Positions 49,528 through 59,760 are shown, counted from the stretch's first letter. The stretch is 64,000 nucleotides of DNA from an uncultured Desulfobacteraceae bacterium (GCA_913041495.1 CAJWHT010000003.1:1-64000), one strand, 5' to 3'. Numbers and translations: made by a program. The notes: generated from the letters alone by a model not told the origin.

Positions 49528-52500
49528 TTACAGCTTCGTCACGTTGACCATGAAGGCCTTGGTTTCCGGGATCCTTGTGTTGGGATCACCGGCCGGCGGG
49601 GTCAGCAGGTTGGCAGAATCTTCGGCGCCTGTATCGGGCCAGCGCCATCCGTAGTGCCAGGGAATGCCCACCTGGTGAACCGTGGCATACCCAATCTTGA
49701 AGGGTTTGATACGCTTGGTGACTACGGCGGTGCACTCCAGGTCCGCCCGGGCGGATGATACTTTTACCCGCTCGCCGTTTTTAATGCCGCGCAGCGTGGC
49801 CAGTTCCTCACTCATTTCCACGAAGACCTGGGGCTGGAGTTCCATGAGCCATTCCTGGGGACGGGTCATAAGCCCGGTCTGCCAGTGCTCGGTGACCCGG
49901 TAGGTGGTGCCCACGAAGGGGAACCTGGGATCACAGGTGGCATGCTTGTCGTCCTTGGTGGTGTAGACCACCGCGGTGGGATTCACCATCTGGGAGGAGA
50001 AGAAGTTCTTTTCCACCGGGCATTCCAGGGGTTCGTAATGCTCGGGGAAAGGGCCGTCTGCCCGGCCGGGGCCGAAGATCTGGCCGTGGCCGTGCTTTCT
50101 CATGATAAACGGATGTTTGGCATCTTTGCGTTTGGTGCCGTCCGGGTTTTCCAAGGGGTACCAGCCGCCGTCGGGGACGTCGCCGGTCCATTTCTTGGAG
50201 ACGTATTTGCCGTCTTTGACATCGCCTTCAAACCGGACCACCCAGTTCTTTTCATCCCAGGGTTGTCCCTTGGGATCAACGGAAGCACGGTTGTAGATGA
50301 TACGGCGGTTCACCGGCCAGCACCAGGCAAATTCCGGATAGAGGCCGATGTTGTTCTCGGCATCCTTCTTGGACCGTCTGGCGGACATGTTGCCTTTTTC
50401 TGTGTAGGAGTTGCAATAGAGCCAGTTGCCGCTGGAGGTGGAGCCGTCGTCCTGGAGGAAGGCAAAGGAGGGCACCAGTGTCCCTTTCTTGTATGTCTTG
50501 CCTTTGACAGTGGTATCTTTTACGAAGTAGCCGTTGATTTCCTTGGCTGCCTTGTGGGGATCGTAGGTACCGTTGGTCTCATAGTCCCATTTCAGGTTCC
50601 GGATGGGATCGGGGAACTTGCCGCCGTGGGCGTATTCTTCTTTGATCATATGTCCCAGATGCATGATGATATCCCCGTCGGGTTTGGAGTTGCCCATGGG
50701 ATTGGGACCCTGATACCGCCATTGCATCCAGCGGCCGGAGTTGGTGACCGATCCTTCCTTTTCGCAGAATACCGAGGCCGGCAGCATGAAGACTTCCGTC
50801 TTGACGGATTTGGGATCCATGCCCGGGCCTTTCCAGAAGGAACCGGTTTCATTGTCGAACAGGTTGACGTTGACCATCCAGTCCAGTTTGCCAAGCGCTT
50901 TTCTGATCTTTGCGGCGTTGGAACCGGAGCAGGCCGGATTCTGTCCCCAGGCAAAAAAACCGTCCATCTCGCCCTTGTACATGGCATCGAACAGGTCAAA
51001 CCAGGAATAGCCTTTGCCGTCGTCCACTTTGGGCAGCCAGTCGTAACCGAAGCTGTTACCCTTCGTGGCCTTTTCGCCGAAGAAGGATTTGAGCATGCTC
51101 ACGGAGTACTTGGGATAGTTCTGCCACCAGTTGGCGGACATGGGATCATTGGAGACCGGTGTCCACTTCTTGTTGTAGGCCGCAAGGCTGGTATTGGAGG
51201 ATCTCGGGGTTTTCAGGTATCCCGGCCAGATGTGCCAGAGCAGGCAGTGGTCCGTGGACCCCTGGACGTTGGATTCCCCGCGCAGGGCGTTGACGCCGCC
51301 GCCGGCCACACCCATGTTCCCCAGCAGCAGCTGAATCATGGCCATGGTACGGATGATCTGGGTACCCACGGTATGCTGGGTCCATCCCATGGCATACATG
51401 ATGGTACCGGCCTTGCCCCTGGCCCCTGAGGCGGCATAAGTCTTGTAAACCTCCAGGAGATCTTTTTTAGGGGTACCGGTGACCTTGGACACGGTGTCCA
51501 GGTCGTAGCGTTCAAAGTGTTTTTTCATGAGCTGGAATACGGAGCGTTCATGTTTCATGCTCCGGTCCATCTTGGGCACACCCTTGGCATCCATTTCAAA
51601 GGCCCAGGTGGACTTGTCGTAGGAACCTAAAGACGGTCCTTCCTTGGAGGCTTTGTAACCGGAGAATAGGCCGTCGTCAAATCCATAGGCCTTGCCAACG
51701 ATAAAGGGGGCATTGGTATATGCCGCAGTGTATTCCTTATTATAAAGGTCGTTGTCCAGGATATACTTGAGCATTCCGCCTAAAAAGGCGATATCTGAAC
51801 CAGACCTGAGCCCTGCATAGATATCGGCACGGGCGGAGGTCCGGGTGAATCTGGGGTCCACGGAGATGAGCTTGGCGCCCTTTTCCATGGCCTGGGTCAC
51901 GTATTTGAAAGAAATGGGATGATTCTCGGCAGCGTTGCTGCCCATAATCATGATACAGTCCGAGTTGCGGATATCAATCCAGTGATTGGTCATTGCACCG
52001 CGTCCAAACGACTCTGCCAGAGCCGCTACAGTTGCGCTATGTCAGATCCGCGCCTGGTGTTCCACATACACCAGGCCCAAGGCGCGCATGAGCGCCTGGT
52101 AAATCCAGCACTCCTCGTTGTCCATGGCTGCCGATCCCACGGAGGCCATGTTGGTGACCCGGTTTACCACCTGGCCTTTCTTATTTTTATGGGTGAATCC
52201 CTTGTCCCGGGTGTCTTTGACCCGTTTGGCAATGGTTTTAAGGGCCCATTCCCAGGATACGGTTTCCCACTTGTCTGAATTAGGCGCCCGGTACATGGGC
52301 TCGGTGAGCCTGTTTTCGTTTTCCACCAGCTGCTTTAAGGCAGCGCCTTTGGGGCAGAGTGCCCCCTGGTTGATGACATGATCCGGATCACCTTCAATGT
52401 TGATGACCCTGCCGTCACCCCGTTTGCTGGTATGGACGATGGCACCGCAGCCAACGGCGCAATAACAGCAAATGGTGGTGGTTTCCTTGGCGTACTCGGT

Positions 52501-52617
52501 CTTCAGCATCTGGGCGTGGGATTTGACCGGCTTCAGGTCAAACCCCAGACCGCTGACGGCCACACCGGCTGCCGCGACCCCTGAGATTTTGATAAAGTCC
52601 CGTCTGTTGAGTTCCAT
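49528..52617 (-). CDS. fdhA: Formate dehydrogenase catalytic subunit, selenocysteine-containing (UGA at 52044-52042)
   Basis: Read through the in-frame TGA at 52044-52042, the product is 1029 residues. It starts with a Tat signal (RRDFIKISG) and a [4Fe-4S] site (CCYCAVGCGAIVHTS...GALCPKG). The catalytic motif is ARIUHSATVAALAESFGRGAMTNHW, which matches the Sec site of FDH-N-type enzymes. The rest holds the molybdopterin-binding domains for a Mo or W bis-MGD cofactor, ending with NLLTPPAGDPNTRIPETKAF. It oxidises formate in the periplasm. A SECIS-like hairpin follows the UGA after 16 nt (52025-52009). GGAGG lies 9 nt before the ATG. Without read-through it looks like two ORFs, but the motif leaves little doubt. 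Confidence 0.96.
52009..52044 (-). promoter_or_regulatory. Bacterial SECIS element of fdhA
   Basis: After the UGA (52044-52042) and 16 nt, a 6-bp stem CGGCTC (52025-52020) and GAGTCG (52014-52009), including one G-U pair, encloses the loop TGGCA. This agrees with the fdh-type bSECIS recognised by SelB. Confidence 0.75.
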
Positions 52618-53291
52618 CTAAATACTGCCTCCTTGACAAAAGGTGTTAATTGCCTGTGCGCGAAGGAAGGCATCGGCTGCCGTGGAGGTGCCCCTTTAGG
52701 ACCGGCGCCGATACCTTCGTCCGGGCGATGTTTCCCAATGCCGACTTCCATATCACACAACAGGTTACAAAAAAGTTACAAGGGGAGTCGGCTTGTCTGC
52801 AAAGGGGCTTTTTCACCCACTAGTTCAAAACTACCTGGTCTATAGGACCCCGGTCTATAAAACCGCGGTCTATAAAAACCTGGCCCATAACATCCCGGCC
52901 GGCACCACACACCGGAACCCCGGTCCTCGGCCAAAAAAAAATGCAGTTGCGAAATTCCGGGCTGCCGACGGCTCTCCGGCTAAATATGGAAAAGTTGATG
53001 ATATTTCGCCTTGCCTCCCACAGGTTTTTCCCGTAGAATCTAAACCAATTGTTTTAATAAAAGTGGTACTTTCCGCACGCAATGGCACCCAGCCGCATCT
53101 CTTGCTGTATTCGACCCTTGGATCAGGGCATTGGATTTTGCTCACAATCTGATATCTTGCACGGTTTTTGCTGTCCTGTTTTATAGTTGGTTCTATGGTT
53201 GGTCCTACTGGTGGTTTAACGGTTTGGTTTTGCCGTACATTCAGATACCAAAATGATAGACCAAAAGGGAAAATTTAAAAAAGGCGAAAAG
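52618..53291. other. Upstream region of fdhA with 15-bp tandem repeats
   Basis: This region of about 670 bp carries the leader hairpin (52666-52718). Four imperfect direct repeats of about 15 bp lie at 52834-52894 (CCTGGTCTATAGGAC, CCCGGTCTATAAAAC, CGCGGTCTATAAAAAC and a degenerate CTGGCCCATAAC), 217-277 bp upstream of the fdhA start. They could be multiple sites for an fdh regulator. The rest (52900-53290) shows no convincing gene. Confidence 0.5.
52666..52718 (-). promoter_or_regulatory. Long hairpin in the fdhA leader, possible cis-regulatory RNA
   Basis: A 12-bp stem (52666-52677 with 52707-52718; one G-U pair in the minus-strand RNA) encloses a further GCCG/CGGC stem (52679-52682 with 52703-52706). 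It lies 49-101 nt upstream of the fdhA ATG. The shape is compatible with a metabolite- or cofactor-sensing leader; I could not match it to a specific riboswitch family. Confidence 0.5.
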
Positions 53292-53642
53292 GTGAACAAA
53301 CAACTCTACCGACTTCAATGGATGGTATATTGGGCCATCCTGATTCTGATACCGGTGCTGATTGCTTTCTCAGCAGTGCCGGCATCGGGGCAGGACGGCG
53401 GCCAGAAACTGCCTTCCGAATTCAGGATCCGGATATTTCCCATCCCGGGATCCGTGGTAGAAAGCCCCATGCATATTTCATTTCACGGCAGTTCGGATAC
53501 GGTGCCCGCGCCTTCAGATATTTCCGAGTCCGAGACCACCCCCCTCACACCTTCTGCAAAAGACAGTGATGCCGTCTCTCTTGAAATCCAGGCGGATATG
53601 GAAGACAAGGAAGGCGCCGTCCTCTTTGTCTTACCCCTCTGA
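53292..53642 (+). CDS. Small secreted hypothetical protein
   Basis: I do not recognise this family. The product of about 116 residues begins with a basic segment and a hydrophobic stretch (WMVYWAILILIPVLIAFSAVPASG), consistent with a signal peptide cleaved near ASG-QDGG. A short domain (SEFRIRIFPIPGSVVESPMHISFH) and an acidic Ser/Pro-rich tail follow. I prefer the GTG at 53292, which has AAGGCGAAAAG upstream, over ATG 53253, which lacks a ribosome-binding site. It stands alone on the plus strand between fdhA and the convergent RACo gene. Confidence 0.5.
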   Translation: MNKQLYRLQWMVYWAILILIPVLIAFSAVPASGQDGGQKLPSEFRIRIFPIPGSVVESPMHISFHGSSDTVPAPSDISESETTPLTPSAKDSDAVSLEIQADMEDKEGAVLFVLPL

Positions 53643-53686
53643 TTCGTTTCCTTTCAGGGCCCGTTTTCTCTCGGGGCCTAATCTTG

Positions 53687-55291
53687 TCAGGGTATTTTGA
53701 TTTCCGGAAAACTCAACCGATGGACAAAGCTTGCGTGAAATTCCGGGTCAGAGGCCAGATCCACGATGGTGATTTGGGATACCATCTGCTCGGCTTTTTT
53801 GCGAAACGACGCATCGCAAAGAGCCATCACGGCACCGGCTCCTGCCGCATTTCCGGCCATTTCAATGCCGTTCACAGAATCCGTAGGTATCATTCCAAGG
53901 GTTTTCATATCGGATTTGTCCAGAAAGGTGCCGAAGGCACCGGCGACTATTATTTTTTCCGGCCGCTGGAACCCGGCTTTTTTAAGCAGAAAATCGATGC
54001 CTGTTATGAGCGCCCCCTTGCCCAGTTGCACCGAACGGATATCCTTCTGGCTGATGTAAACGGGCATCTGTGTCCCCTCAGGTGTTTCGGGCACGATATC
54101 GTAACGGTATTGGCCGTTTTCGTTCTTTGTCAGGGCCGGGGATGCGGAATCTATATTGAATCCGCCGGAAGGCAGGATGACCTGGTGACGGCAGAACTGA
54201 GCCACAGCGGACACCACGCCTGAACCGCACAGACCTGTGGCAGGCCGGGGGGTTTTATTGTTTTTTTGAATGCATTCATATTCCGGAAGGGCATCCCTGC
54301 CCGCAAGGGTGACCCGGTTGATGGCCCCGGGAACGGCCTGCATGCCGCAGGAGAGGCTGGCCCCCTCAAAGGCCGGACCGGTGGCGCAGGAGGTGGCAAA
54401 ATAGCCGTCTTCGGATCTGAGCATCAGTTCACCGTTGGTGCCCAGATCAATGAGAAGGGTGCCCGGTGCCTGATTCTCAAAATCCGAGGCCAGGGCTGCG
54501 GCCAGGATATCGCCGCCGATAAACCCGGATATCTGGGGCAGGGTATGGATGTCAAATTCCCCGATGGTAAATCCTAACCTGCGGGCCGGTGTTCTTCTGG
54601 GGGAGTGAAAGGCCGGTTGATAGGGGGAACAGCCGATGGGGGCCGGATCAACCCCCAACAGGATGTGGATCATGGTGGGATTGCCCACCACCACCATATT
54701 ATCGATGGCGTTGCCTTCAAGTGATGCTGATTTGAGTACTTCCTTTATTCCCTGTTCCATGGCATTGACCACAAGGCCCTGGAGGCGGGGCAGGTTTTCC
54801 TTTGATTGGCCGATGGCGCCGATGCGGCTCATGACATCGTCACCGTACAGGGCCTGGGGGTTTTTGACACTCACAGAGGTAACCACCTTGCCCCTGGCGG
54901 TATTGCAAAGATACACCGCCACGGTTGTCGTGCCCAGGTCCACCGCAATGCCGTATTGATCCGGGCCGGACACCTGGGCGAATTTATCACTGAAAACCTT
55001 GGGGAAATTGACACTGGCTTTGCCGATGGTATGGGTGGAAAAAAGGGTGGATTCAGGAATCTCAATGTCCATGTCTTCGGTCACCCGGGCTTCGCAGGCA
55101 AGAATACTCTTGCGTTGGCCCCCTTCCATAATCTGTTCCACCCGGCATTTGCCGCATTTCCCCTTGCCGCCGCAGTCCGAGCGCAATACCAGGTTTTCGG
55201 CGGTGAGTGTGTCCATAAGGGAGTGCCCGGCGGGCGCTGTAATCTGCCTGCCGTGGGGAAGTAGTCGAATGGTGTGGGATGGTATGGTCAT
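53687..55291 (-). CDS. RACo-type reductive activator of corrinoid proteins ([2Fe-2S]-ASKHA ATPase)
   Basis: The 534-residue protein has an N-terminal plant-type [2Fe-2S] ferredoxin domain (CGGKGKCGKC...ACEARV, residues 39-70), a linker, and the DUF4445/ASKHA ATPase module (YGIAVDLGTTTVAVYL, GFIGGDILAAAL, IDLGTNGELML, VAGAFGTFL). Such proteins reduce accidentally oxidised cob(II)alamin in corrinoid methyl carriers back to cob(I)alamin in an ATP-dependent way. Likely clients include the corrinoid protein at 33018, about 20 kb away, or those of the acetyl-CoA pathway. It lies 9 nt downstream of a gene for a MetH-activation-like protein. The ribosome-binding site is weak. Confidence 0.9.
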   Translation of the reverse strand: MTIPSHTIRLLPHGRQITAPAGHSLMDTLTAENLVLRSDCGGKGKCGKCRVEQIMEGGQRKSILACEARVTEDMDIEIPESTLFSTHTIGKASVNFPKVFSDKFAQVSGPDQYGIAVDLGTTTVAVYLCNTARGKVVTSVSVKNPQALYGDDVMSRIGAIGQSKENLPRLQGLVVNAMEQGIKEVLKSASLEGNAIDNMVVVGNPTMIHILLGVDPAPIGCSPYQPAFHSPRRTPARRLGFTIGEFDIHTLPQISGFIGGDILAAALASDFENQAPGTLLIDLGTNGELMLRSEDGYFATSCATGPAFEGASLSCGMQAVPGAINRVTLAGRDALPEYECIQKNNKTPRPATGLCGSGVVSAVAQFCRHQVILPSGGFNIDSASPALTKNENGQYRYDIVPETPEGTQMPVYISQKDIRSVQLGKGALITGIDFLLKKAGFQRPEKIIVAGAFGTFLDKSDMKTLGMIPTDSVNGIEMAGNAAGAGAVMALCDASFRKKAEQMVSQITIVDLASDPEFHASFVHRLSFPEIKIP

Positions 55292-55300
55292 TTGTCTCTC

Positions 55301-56041
55301 TTAGTCGGTTTGTCTCATTTGGCAGTCTTTGCGCTTGGCGCAGATCCGGCAGGTGCTTCCCACGGTGGGGGCGTCAAATTCCGGGCCGATACCGATGAGG
55401 CAGGAAATGGTTTTAAAAGGGGTGAACACGGCGGCTTCAGATACGGTTACCCCGATGTCGGAGATGGGCAGCAGGCCGGCCAGATCTGCCTGCCCGGAAA
55501 GCTCCCACCCGTGGACGGAGCCGGGGCTTAAAAAGGGACTCACCCCCCATCCGGCAGCGGCGGCTGTTCTTTCTGCCACTAATTTAACAAGGGTTTCCAC
55601 TTTGCTCAAGACGAGAAGCCCTAAGGTGTCCAGAAAATGGGACCCCAGAAAGTCACCTGTGCAACTGGCCGCGGCAGCCGCCTTGTCCAGTTCCGGCCCG
55701 GCCGTGTATACCGCTGCCAGAACTTTGGATGCCTTGGATATAAACCTGCCGGAATGTCCTAGGTCTACGTTTAATCGGTGTCGGGTTAAAGGGGCGATTA
55801 TGGTGCCTGTTTTCCCGGAATCACAGGCCGAATAATCAAACCATTGATATGCCATGGCCGGCTGCCAGGTCCCGTTGGCTTGATCAAAGGTGGCTTGGGC
55901 CGCATCCAAAATGGCAGGTTTGGATGAAGACATCTGGATTTTTTCCACCAGTTCGGAAAAGTTGACCGCGACTGAAAGTGAGGTTCTTACCACAGGATGA
56001 TTGTCTGGGCCGGTGTTGGAAACAGGTGATGTCGTGTTCAT
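55301..56041 (-). CDS. Methionine synthase activation-domain-like protein
   Basis: The 246-residue protein resembles the stand-alone activation domain of vitamin B12-dependent methionine synthase. The central region includes a glycine/serine loop (FLSPGSVHGWELSGQADL), then ISDIGVTVSEAAVFTPFKTISCLIGIG, which corresponds to the SAM-binding activation fold. A C-terminal Cys cluster (CRICAKRKDC) may bind metal. It forms a two-gene unit with RACo, 9 nt apart. I infer a role in reactivation or methylation of corrinoid proteins. Confidence 0.8.
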   Translation of the reverse strand: MNTTSPVSNTGPDNHPVVRTSLSVAVNFSELVEKIQMSSSKPAILDAAQATFDQANGTWQPAMAYQWFDYSACDSGKTGTIIAPLTRHRLNVDLGHSGRFISKASKVLAAVYTAGPELDKAAAAASCTGDFLGSHFLDTLGLLVLSKVETLVKLVAERTAAAAGWGVSPFLSPGSVHGWELSGQADLAGLLPISDIGVTVSEAAVFTPFKTISCLIGIGPEFDAPTVGSTCRICAKRKDCQMRQTD

Positions 56042-56398
56042 ATGCTTGTCTTATCCTTATTGGCCAATGTTCGATGCCCCCTCAGGTTCTCCTCCGGCAC
56101 AACGGGTAATAAAATGGGCTGAAACAGGTGGGTTGTCAAGAGAATGTCCTGATCGTGAGAATTTATTATCCCCCCGGCCGGAATAGCCAACGTCAGTTGC
56201 TTTCAACAAGGGCGTGTTGTCCTTTGAAAACCTTAGAAATTTAGAGGGTTGACTAAATCCGGCGATTGTCTTCATCTTCCTTCTGATGTATGTTAGGGTG
56301 ATTCTGCTGGCGATTTTCGTTGATTCGCAGTGAGGGGCGCCCGTTAGAAACGGCTATCAATCAAAGGTTGAAGGTTAAATATCACAGAGGAGACGCAT
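56042..56398. other. Divergent intergenic region, nothing recognised
   Basis: This 357-bp spacer lies between the MetH-activation-like gene (minus) and the hybrid kinase (plus). It must hold both promoters. I see a GAGGAGA ribosome-binding site for the kinase but no convincing operator, hairpin, RNA gene or small ORF. Confidence 0.5.
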
Positions 56399-58933
56399 AT
56401 GGCCTGGCTGGTTCCATCCGTTATCGCCACCCTGATCGGAACGGCCATTCTTGCGTTCTGCTACTACTATATTTATCTGGAAGACAAAAAAAGATATCTG
56501 AAAATATGGGCCGTCTCCTGGCTGATATACATGACACGCTACCTTTTCTTGCTGGGGTTCCTGACCTGGGAAAAGAGCCCATACCTTCTTATCGGGAATC
56601 AGACGGCCTGTCTGGTCAGCGGGGTGTTGCTTCTGTACGGCTCCTGTCTCTTTGTGGGCAAAAAATTTCCCCGTGTATTTATCTATATCGCTGTCGTGGG
56701 TGTCCTGTGGATTTTTATCAGTATTTTGAACCGGTTTTCGTTTCTGGTCATGTCTTTGCCTACGTTCAGCTTTCTTGCCGTGATTTATATCTGGACCGGA
56801 TACGTATTTTGCAAGACGTCAAAATCAAGTGAAAAAGAGGCGGTCATCGTTGGCGTGGCCTTTATTTTATGGGGGATACACAAGGCGGATTATCCCTTCT
56901 TAAGGCCTTTGGTATGGTTTGCGCCCTGGGGGTATATGATCGGGGCCATGCTTGAGTTTATTTCTGCCCTGGGGCTATTGGTCCTTTACTTTAGAAAGAC
57001 GAAAAATGAACTGGCGATGAGCCGTTCCCGGCTGGTGGACGCCCAACGTATCGCAACCCTTGGAGACTGGACATGGGATTTAAAGCACAAGGTTTTAAGT
57101 TGGTCCGATGAAACGTTCCGGATTTTCGGACGGACGCCTTCCGCGTTTACCCCCACGCTAAATGAATTTGAGTCCGCTATTCATCCGGATGATCATAGCA
57201 CCTATGCCGCCTGCCGGGATGAGGCATTGTCACAGAATCTGGATGTGGAGACCGAACTGCGGATCATTCGTCCGGACGATAGCATCCGTCATGTGCATAT
57301 CATTTTTTCAGTCATCAAAGATGCCGCTGACAGGCCGGTTGAACTGTCTGGAACTGTGCAGGATATCACTGAGCGCAAAAGGGCGGAGACAAAGCTCAAA
57401 GAAATGTCTAATTTGCTTTTAAGTGTTACTGAAGGCACCACGGATGCGATTTTTGTCAAAGACCTGGAAGGCAAGTATATCCTGGCCAACACCGCCACCT
57501 GCAAGGCAATGGGAAAGAGCCATGCCGATGTAATCGGACAAACAGATCGGGATTTATTTTCAGAAGAAACAAGCCGGGTTATCGACAAAGTGGATGCCGA
57601 GGTGATCCGCAGCGGAAAGCCTGTGCTTGCCGAAGAAAACCTGATCACAGCAGAGGGGGATACGGTCTGGCTGGCAAACAAGAGTCCGTTTAAGGATAAG
57701 GACGGCAGAACCATAGGACTGATCGGTATTTCACGCAATATTACCGAGTTCAAGCAGATGGCCCGGGAAAAGAAAATCCTTGAGGACCGTCTGATTCAGG
57801 CCCAGAAAATTGAGGCCATCGGCACCCTGGCCGGAGGTATTGCCCACGATTTCAATAATATCCTCTATCCCATTGTGGGCATGTCCGAGCTGCTGATGGA
57901 GGACTTACCCAAAGGCAGTCAAGAGCATGAAAATGCGGCTGAGATATTAAAAGCCGGCAAAAGGGGCAGTAAACTTGTCAGGCAGATTCTTGCCTTGGGC
58001 CGCCGGAATACAGAGCAGCAAAAGTTGCCTTTAAAGCTTCAGATCATTTTAAAGGAAGTGATGAAACTGATACGGGCAACCATTCCGTCCAATATCGACA
58101 TCAGGGAGGATATCTCTGCTGGCTGCGGAGAAATAATGGCCGATGCCACACAGATGCACCAGATTTTAATGAACATCCTCACCAATGCGTTTCATGCCGT
58201 GGAAGATGGCGGCGGGCTCATCCGTGTGGGACTACATGAGGTCCATATCGATGCCGGCGAACTCGTGGACAGCGCACTTCCTCAAGGGGTATACGCACGC
58301 CTTTCCATAGAAGACACGGGACACGGGATGGCGCCTGACATCATGGATAAGATTTTTGAGCCCTATTTTACCACCAAGGAGAAGGAAAAAGGATCCGGCC
58401 TTGGGTTGGCTGTGGCATACGGTATTGTTAAAGAACATAATGGGGAGATAAAAGTATATAGTGAACCGGGCAGCGGGTCCACCTTTCATATATATCTGCC
58501 CGTTATCCGGGAACACGCTGCAACACCAGGCAAGCCTGCGGAAAAACGTCTTCAAAAGGGTCATGAACATATTCTTGTGGTGGACGATGAGGAACCCATC
58601 GTCAAGATGACAACGGCTGTACTCAAACGGCTTGGATACCAAGTCACTTCATTCTGCTCAAGCCCGGAAGCCTTCACGGCGTTCAAAAATGATCCGCAGG
58701 CCTTTGACCTTGTCCTGACGGATATGACCATGCCCCAGATGACGGGAAACGAACTGGCACGGAAAATAAAGGAAATCAGGCAGGATGTCCCTGTAATTAT
58801 CTGCACCGGATTCAGTAAAGATATGAACCGGAAGAAGGCCGAGCAGACAGGCATTGACGGGTTTCTCATGAAACCTGTGATTAAATCGCAGGTGGGGCAA
58901 TTGATTCGTCAGATGCTTGATGCAAAACCTTGA
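56399..58933 (+). CDS. Membrane hybrid histidine kinase (multi-TM-PAS-PAS-HisKA-HATPase-REC)
   Basis: The 844-residue protein has about six or seven transmembrane helices in its first 200 residues, with little extracytoplasmic domain. This suggests sensing of a membrane-borne or lipophilic signal. Two PAS domains follow (about 215-325 and 335-455), then HisKA with GGIAHDFNNILYPIVGM (about 481), HATPase with DTGHGMAPD and GSGLGLAVAYG, and a C-terminal receiver (ILVVDDEEP, LVLTDMTMPQMTG, Asp near 774). The start has GAGGAGA 5 nt upstream. It resembles the kinase at 2415-4916 in its catalytic and receiver halves, and no DNA-binding partner lies nearby. Confidence 0.88.
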   Translation: MAWLVPSVIATLIGTAILAFCYYYIYLEDKKRYLKIWAVSWLIYMTRYLFLLGFLTWEKSPYLLIGNQTACLVSGVLLLYGSCLFVGKKFPRVFIYIAVVGVLWIFISILNRFSFLVMSLPTFSFLAVIYIWTGYVFCKTSKSSEKEAVIVGVAFILWGIHKADYPFLRPLVWFAPWGYMIGAMLEFISALGLLVLYFRKTKNELAMSRSRLVDAQRIATLGDWTWDLKHKVLSWSDETFRIFGRTPSAFTPTLNEFESAIHPDDHSTYAACRDEALSQNLDVETELRIIRPDDSIRHVHIIFSVIKDAADRPVELSGTVQDITERKRAETKLKEMSNLLLSVTEGTTDAIFVKDLEGKYILANTATCKAMGKSHADVIGQTDRDLFSEETSRVIDKVDAEVIRSGKPVLAEENLITAEGDTVWLANKSPFKDKDGRTIGLIGISRNITEFKQMAREKKILEDRLIQAQKIEAIGTLAGGIAHDFNNILYPIVGMSELLMEDLPKGSQEHENAAEILKAGKRGSKLVRQILALGRRNTEQQKLPLKLQIILKEVMKLIRATIPSNIDIREDISAGCGEIMADATQMHQILMNILTNAFHAVEDGGGLIRVGLHEVHIDAGELVDSALPQGVYARLSIEDTGHGMAPDIMDKIFEPYFTTKEKEKGSGLGLAVAYGIVKEHNGEIKVYSEPGSGSTFHIYLPVIREHAATPGKPAEKRLQKGHEHILVVDDEEPIVKMTTAVLKRLGYQVTSFCSSPEAFTAFKNDPQAFDLVLTDMTMPQMTGNELARKIKEIRQDVPVIICTGFSKDMNRKKAEQTGIDGFLMKPVIKSQVGQLIRQMLDAKP

Positions 58934-58978
58934 AAACCGCCTTCACATTTTTTTGAATGGGTATGCCGGAAAGATTTA

Positions 58979-59689
58979 TTATTCCCCGGGCGCCGGCAGC
59001 AACCGCTGAACGACCTCCTCAAGAAATATAAAGAAAAGCGTTCTGGATTTTTCATAGGGGGCAAGATGCATGGGCTGGGGCGTTGACGACAGCCAGAATA
59101 TCCTGTCACATTGATCAACCAGGCCGGTATTGTACTCCTCGGCGATAATGACCACCGTTGCGCCTTTTTCTCTGGCCGAATCGTAGACATTCCGGAAGGA
59201 TTGAAAGCGGCCGGTCTCCGTGATAATCAGCAAGAGGGTGGCGTCATCCGCCATATTTTTCAAGGTGACCTCATCCGATACCGCCATGGCGGTTTTATCC
59301 GAACAGTTACGGAGCCGGTACTCAAAATACTGGGCACACAGAAGGGAGGGGCCGTATCCGAACAGGGCAATTTTTGGGTGGCGGTCAATCAATGCCAGCA
59401 GTTCATCAATCATGGCAGTGTCAAAGGTGTCAATAAACGATTTGACCCGGTTGAGTTCATCCGACTGTGTTTCCGGCGTCATCTGCTTTCCGTATAAAAA
59501 ATCAAGATATTGCCGGTAATTGTTGAAGCCCAGCTTTTTAACGAACTTGGATATTTTAGATACCGAGCAGTTGCAAAATGCGGCGGCCTGGTTGATCCGG
59601 ATGGTGGGCATGGTCCTGCTGTACTGGCGCATCTGTTCGTGGATATGCTTTTCCAAAGGGTTCAGGGTATTAAAATCAATAGTAATCAT
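58979..59689 (-). CDS. RpiR/MurR-family transcriptional regulator (HTH-SIS)
   Basis: The 236-residue protein has an N-terminal RpiR-type helix-turn-helix (TIRINQAAAFCNCSVSKISKFVKKLGF) and a C-terminal SIS sugar-phosphate-binding domain (KIALFGYGPSLLCAQYFEYRL and ATLLLIITETGRFQSFRNV). RpiR regulators respond to phosphosugars. It is divergent from the FAD oxidase-ETF-SDR-kinase operon across a 206-bp region holding two palindromes (59761-59778 and 59804-59815), the obvious candidate operators. The ligand is probably a phosphorylated intermediate made by the FGGY kinase at the end of that operon. Confidence 0.88.
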   Translation of the reverse strand: MITIDFNTLNPLEKHIHEQMRQYSRTMPTIRINQAAAFCNCSVSKISKFVKKLGFNNYRQYLDFLYGKQMTPETQSDELNRVKSFIDTFDTAMIDELLALIDRHPKIALFGYGPSLLCAQYFEYRLRNCSDKTAMAVSDEVTLKNMADDATLLLIITETGRFQSFRNVYDSAREKGATVVIIAEEYNTGLVDQCDRIFWLSSTPQPMHLAPYEKSRTLFFIFLEEVVQRLLPAPGE

Positions 59690-59760
59690 ACGCGTTCTAT
59701 GTCCGCCTTGTAATAAGTGATGATAATTGCTTACAGGATACGCTGAAAACCAATAAAAGC

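Noticed and set aside
49885-51429. 514-residue plus-strand ORF antisense to fdhA
   Set aside because: Composition (G/H/V/F-rich) is that of a GC-skew shadow frame; fdhA on the other strand has clear family motifs.
49528-52617. fdhA as two separate ORFs or a pseudogene
   Set aside because: The interrupting codon is UGA inside the FDH-type ARI-U-HS motif, with a SECIS-like hairpin 16 nt downstream, so it is a selenocysteine codon.
52666-52718. Calling the fdhA leader a Moco riboswitch
   Set aside because: The hairpin is clear, but I cannot confirm the conserved Moco/Tuco core by eye, so only a structured leader is claimed.
52834-52894. CRISPR array
   Set aside because: The units are about 15 bp, contiguous and without spacers; there are only four imperfect copies and no cas genes.
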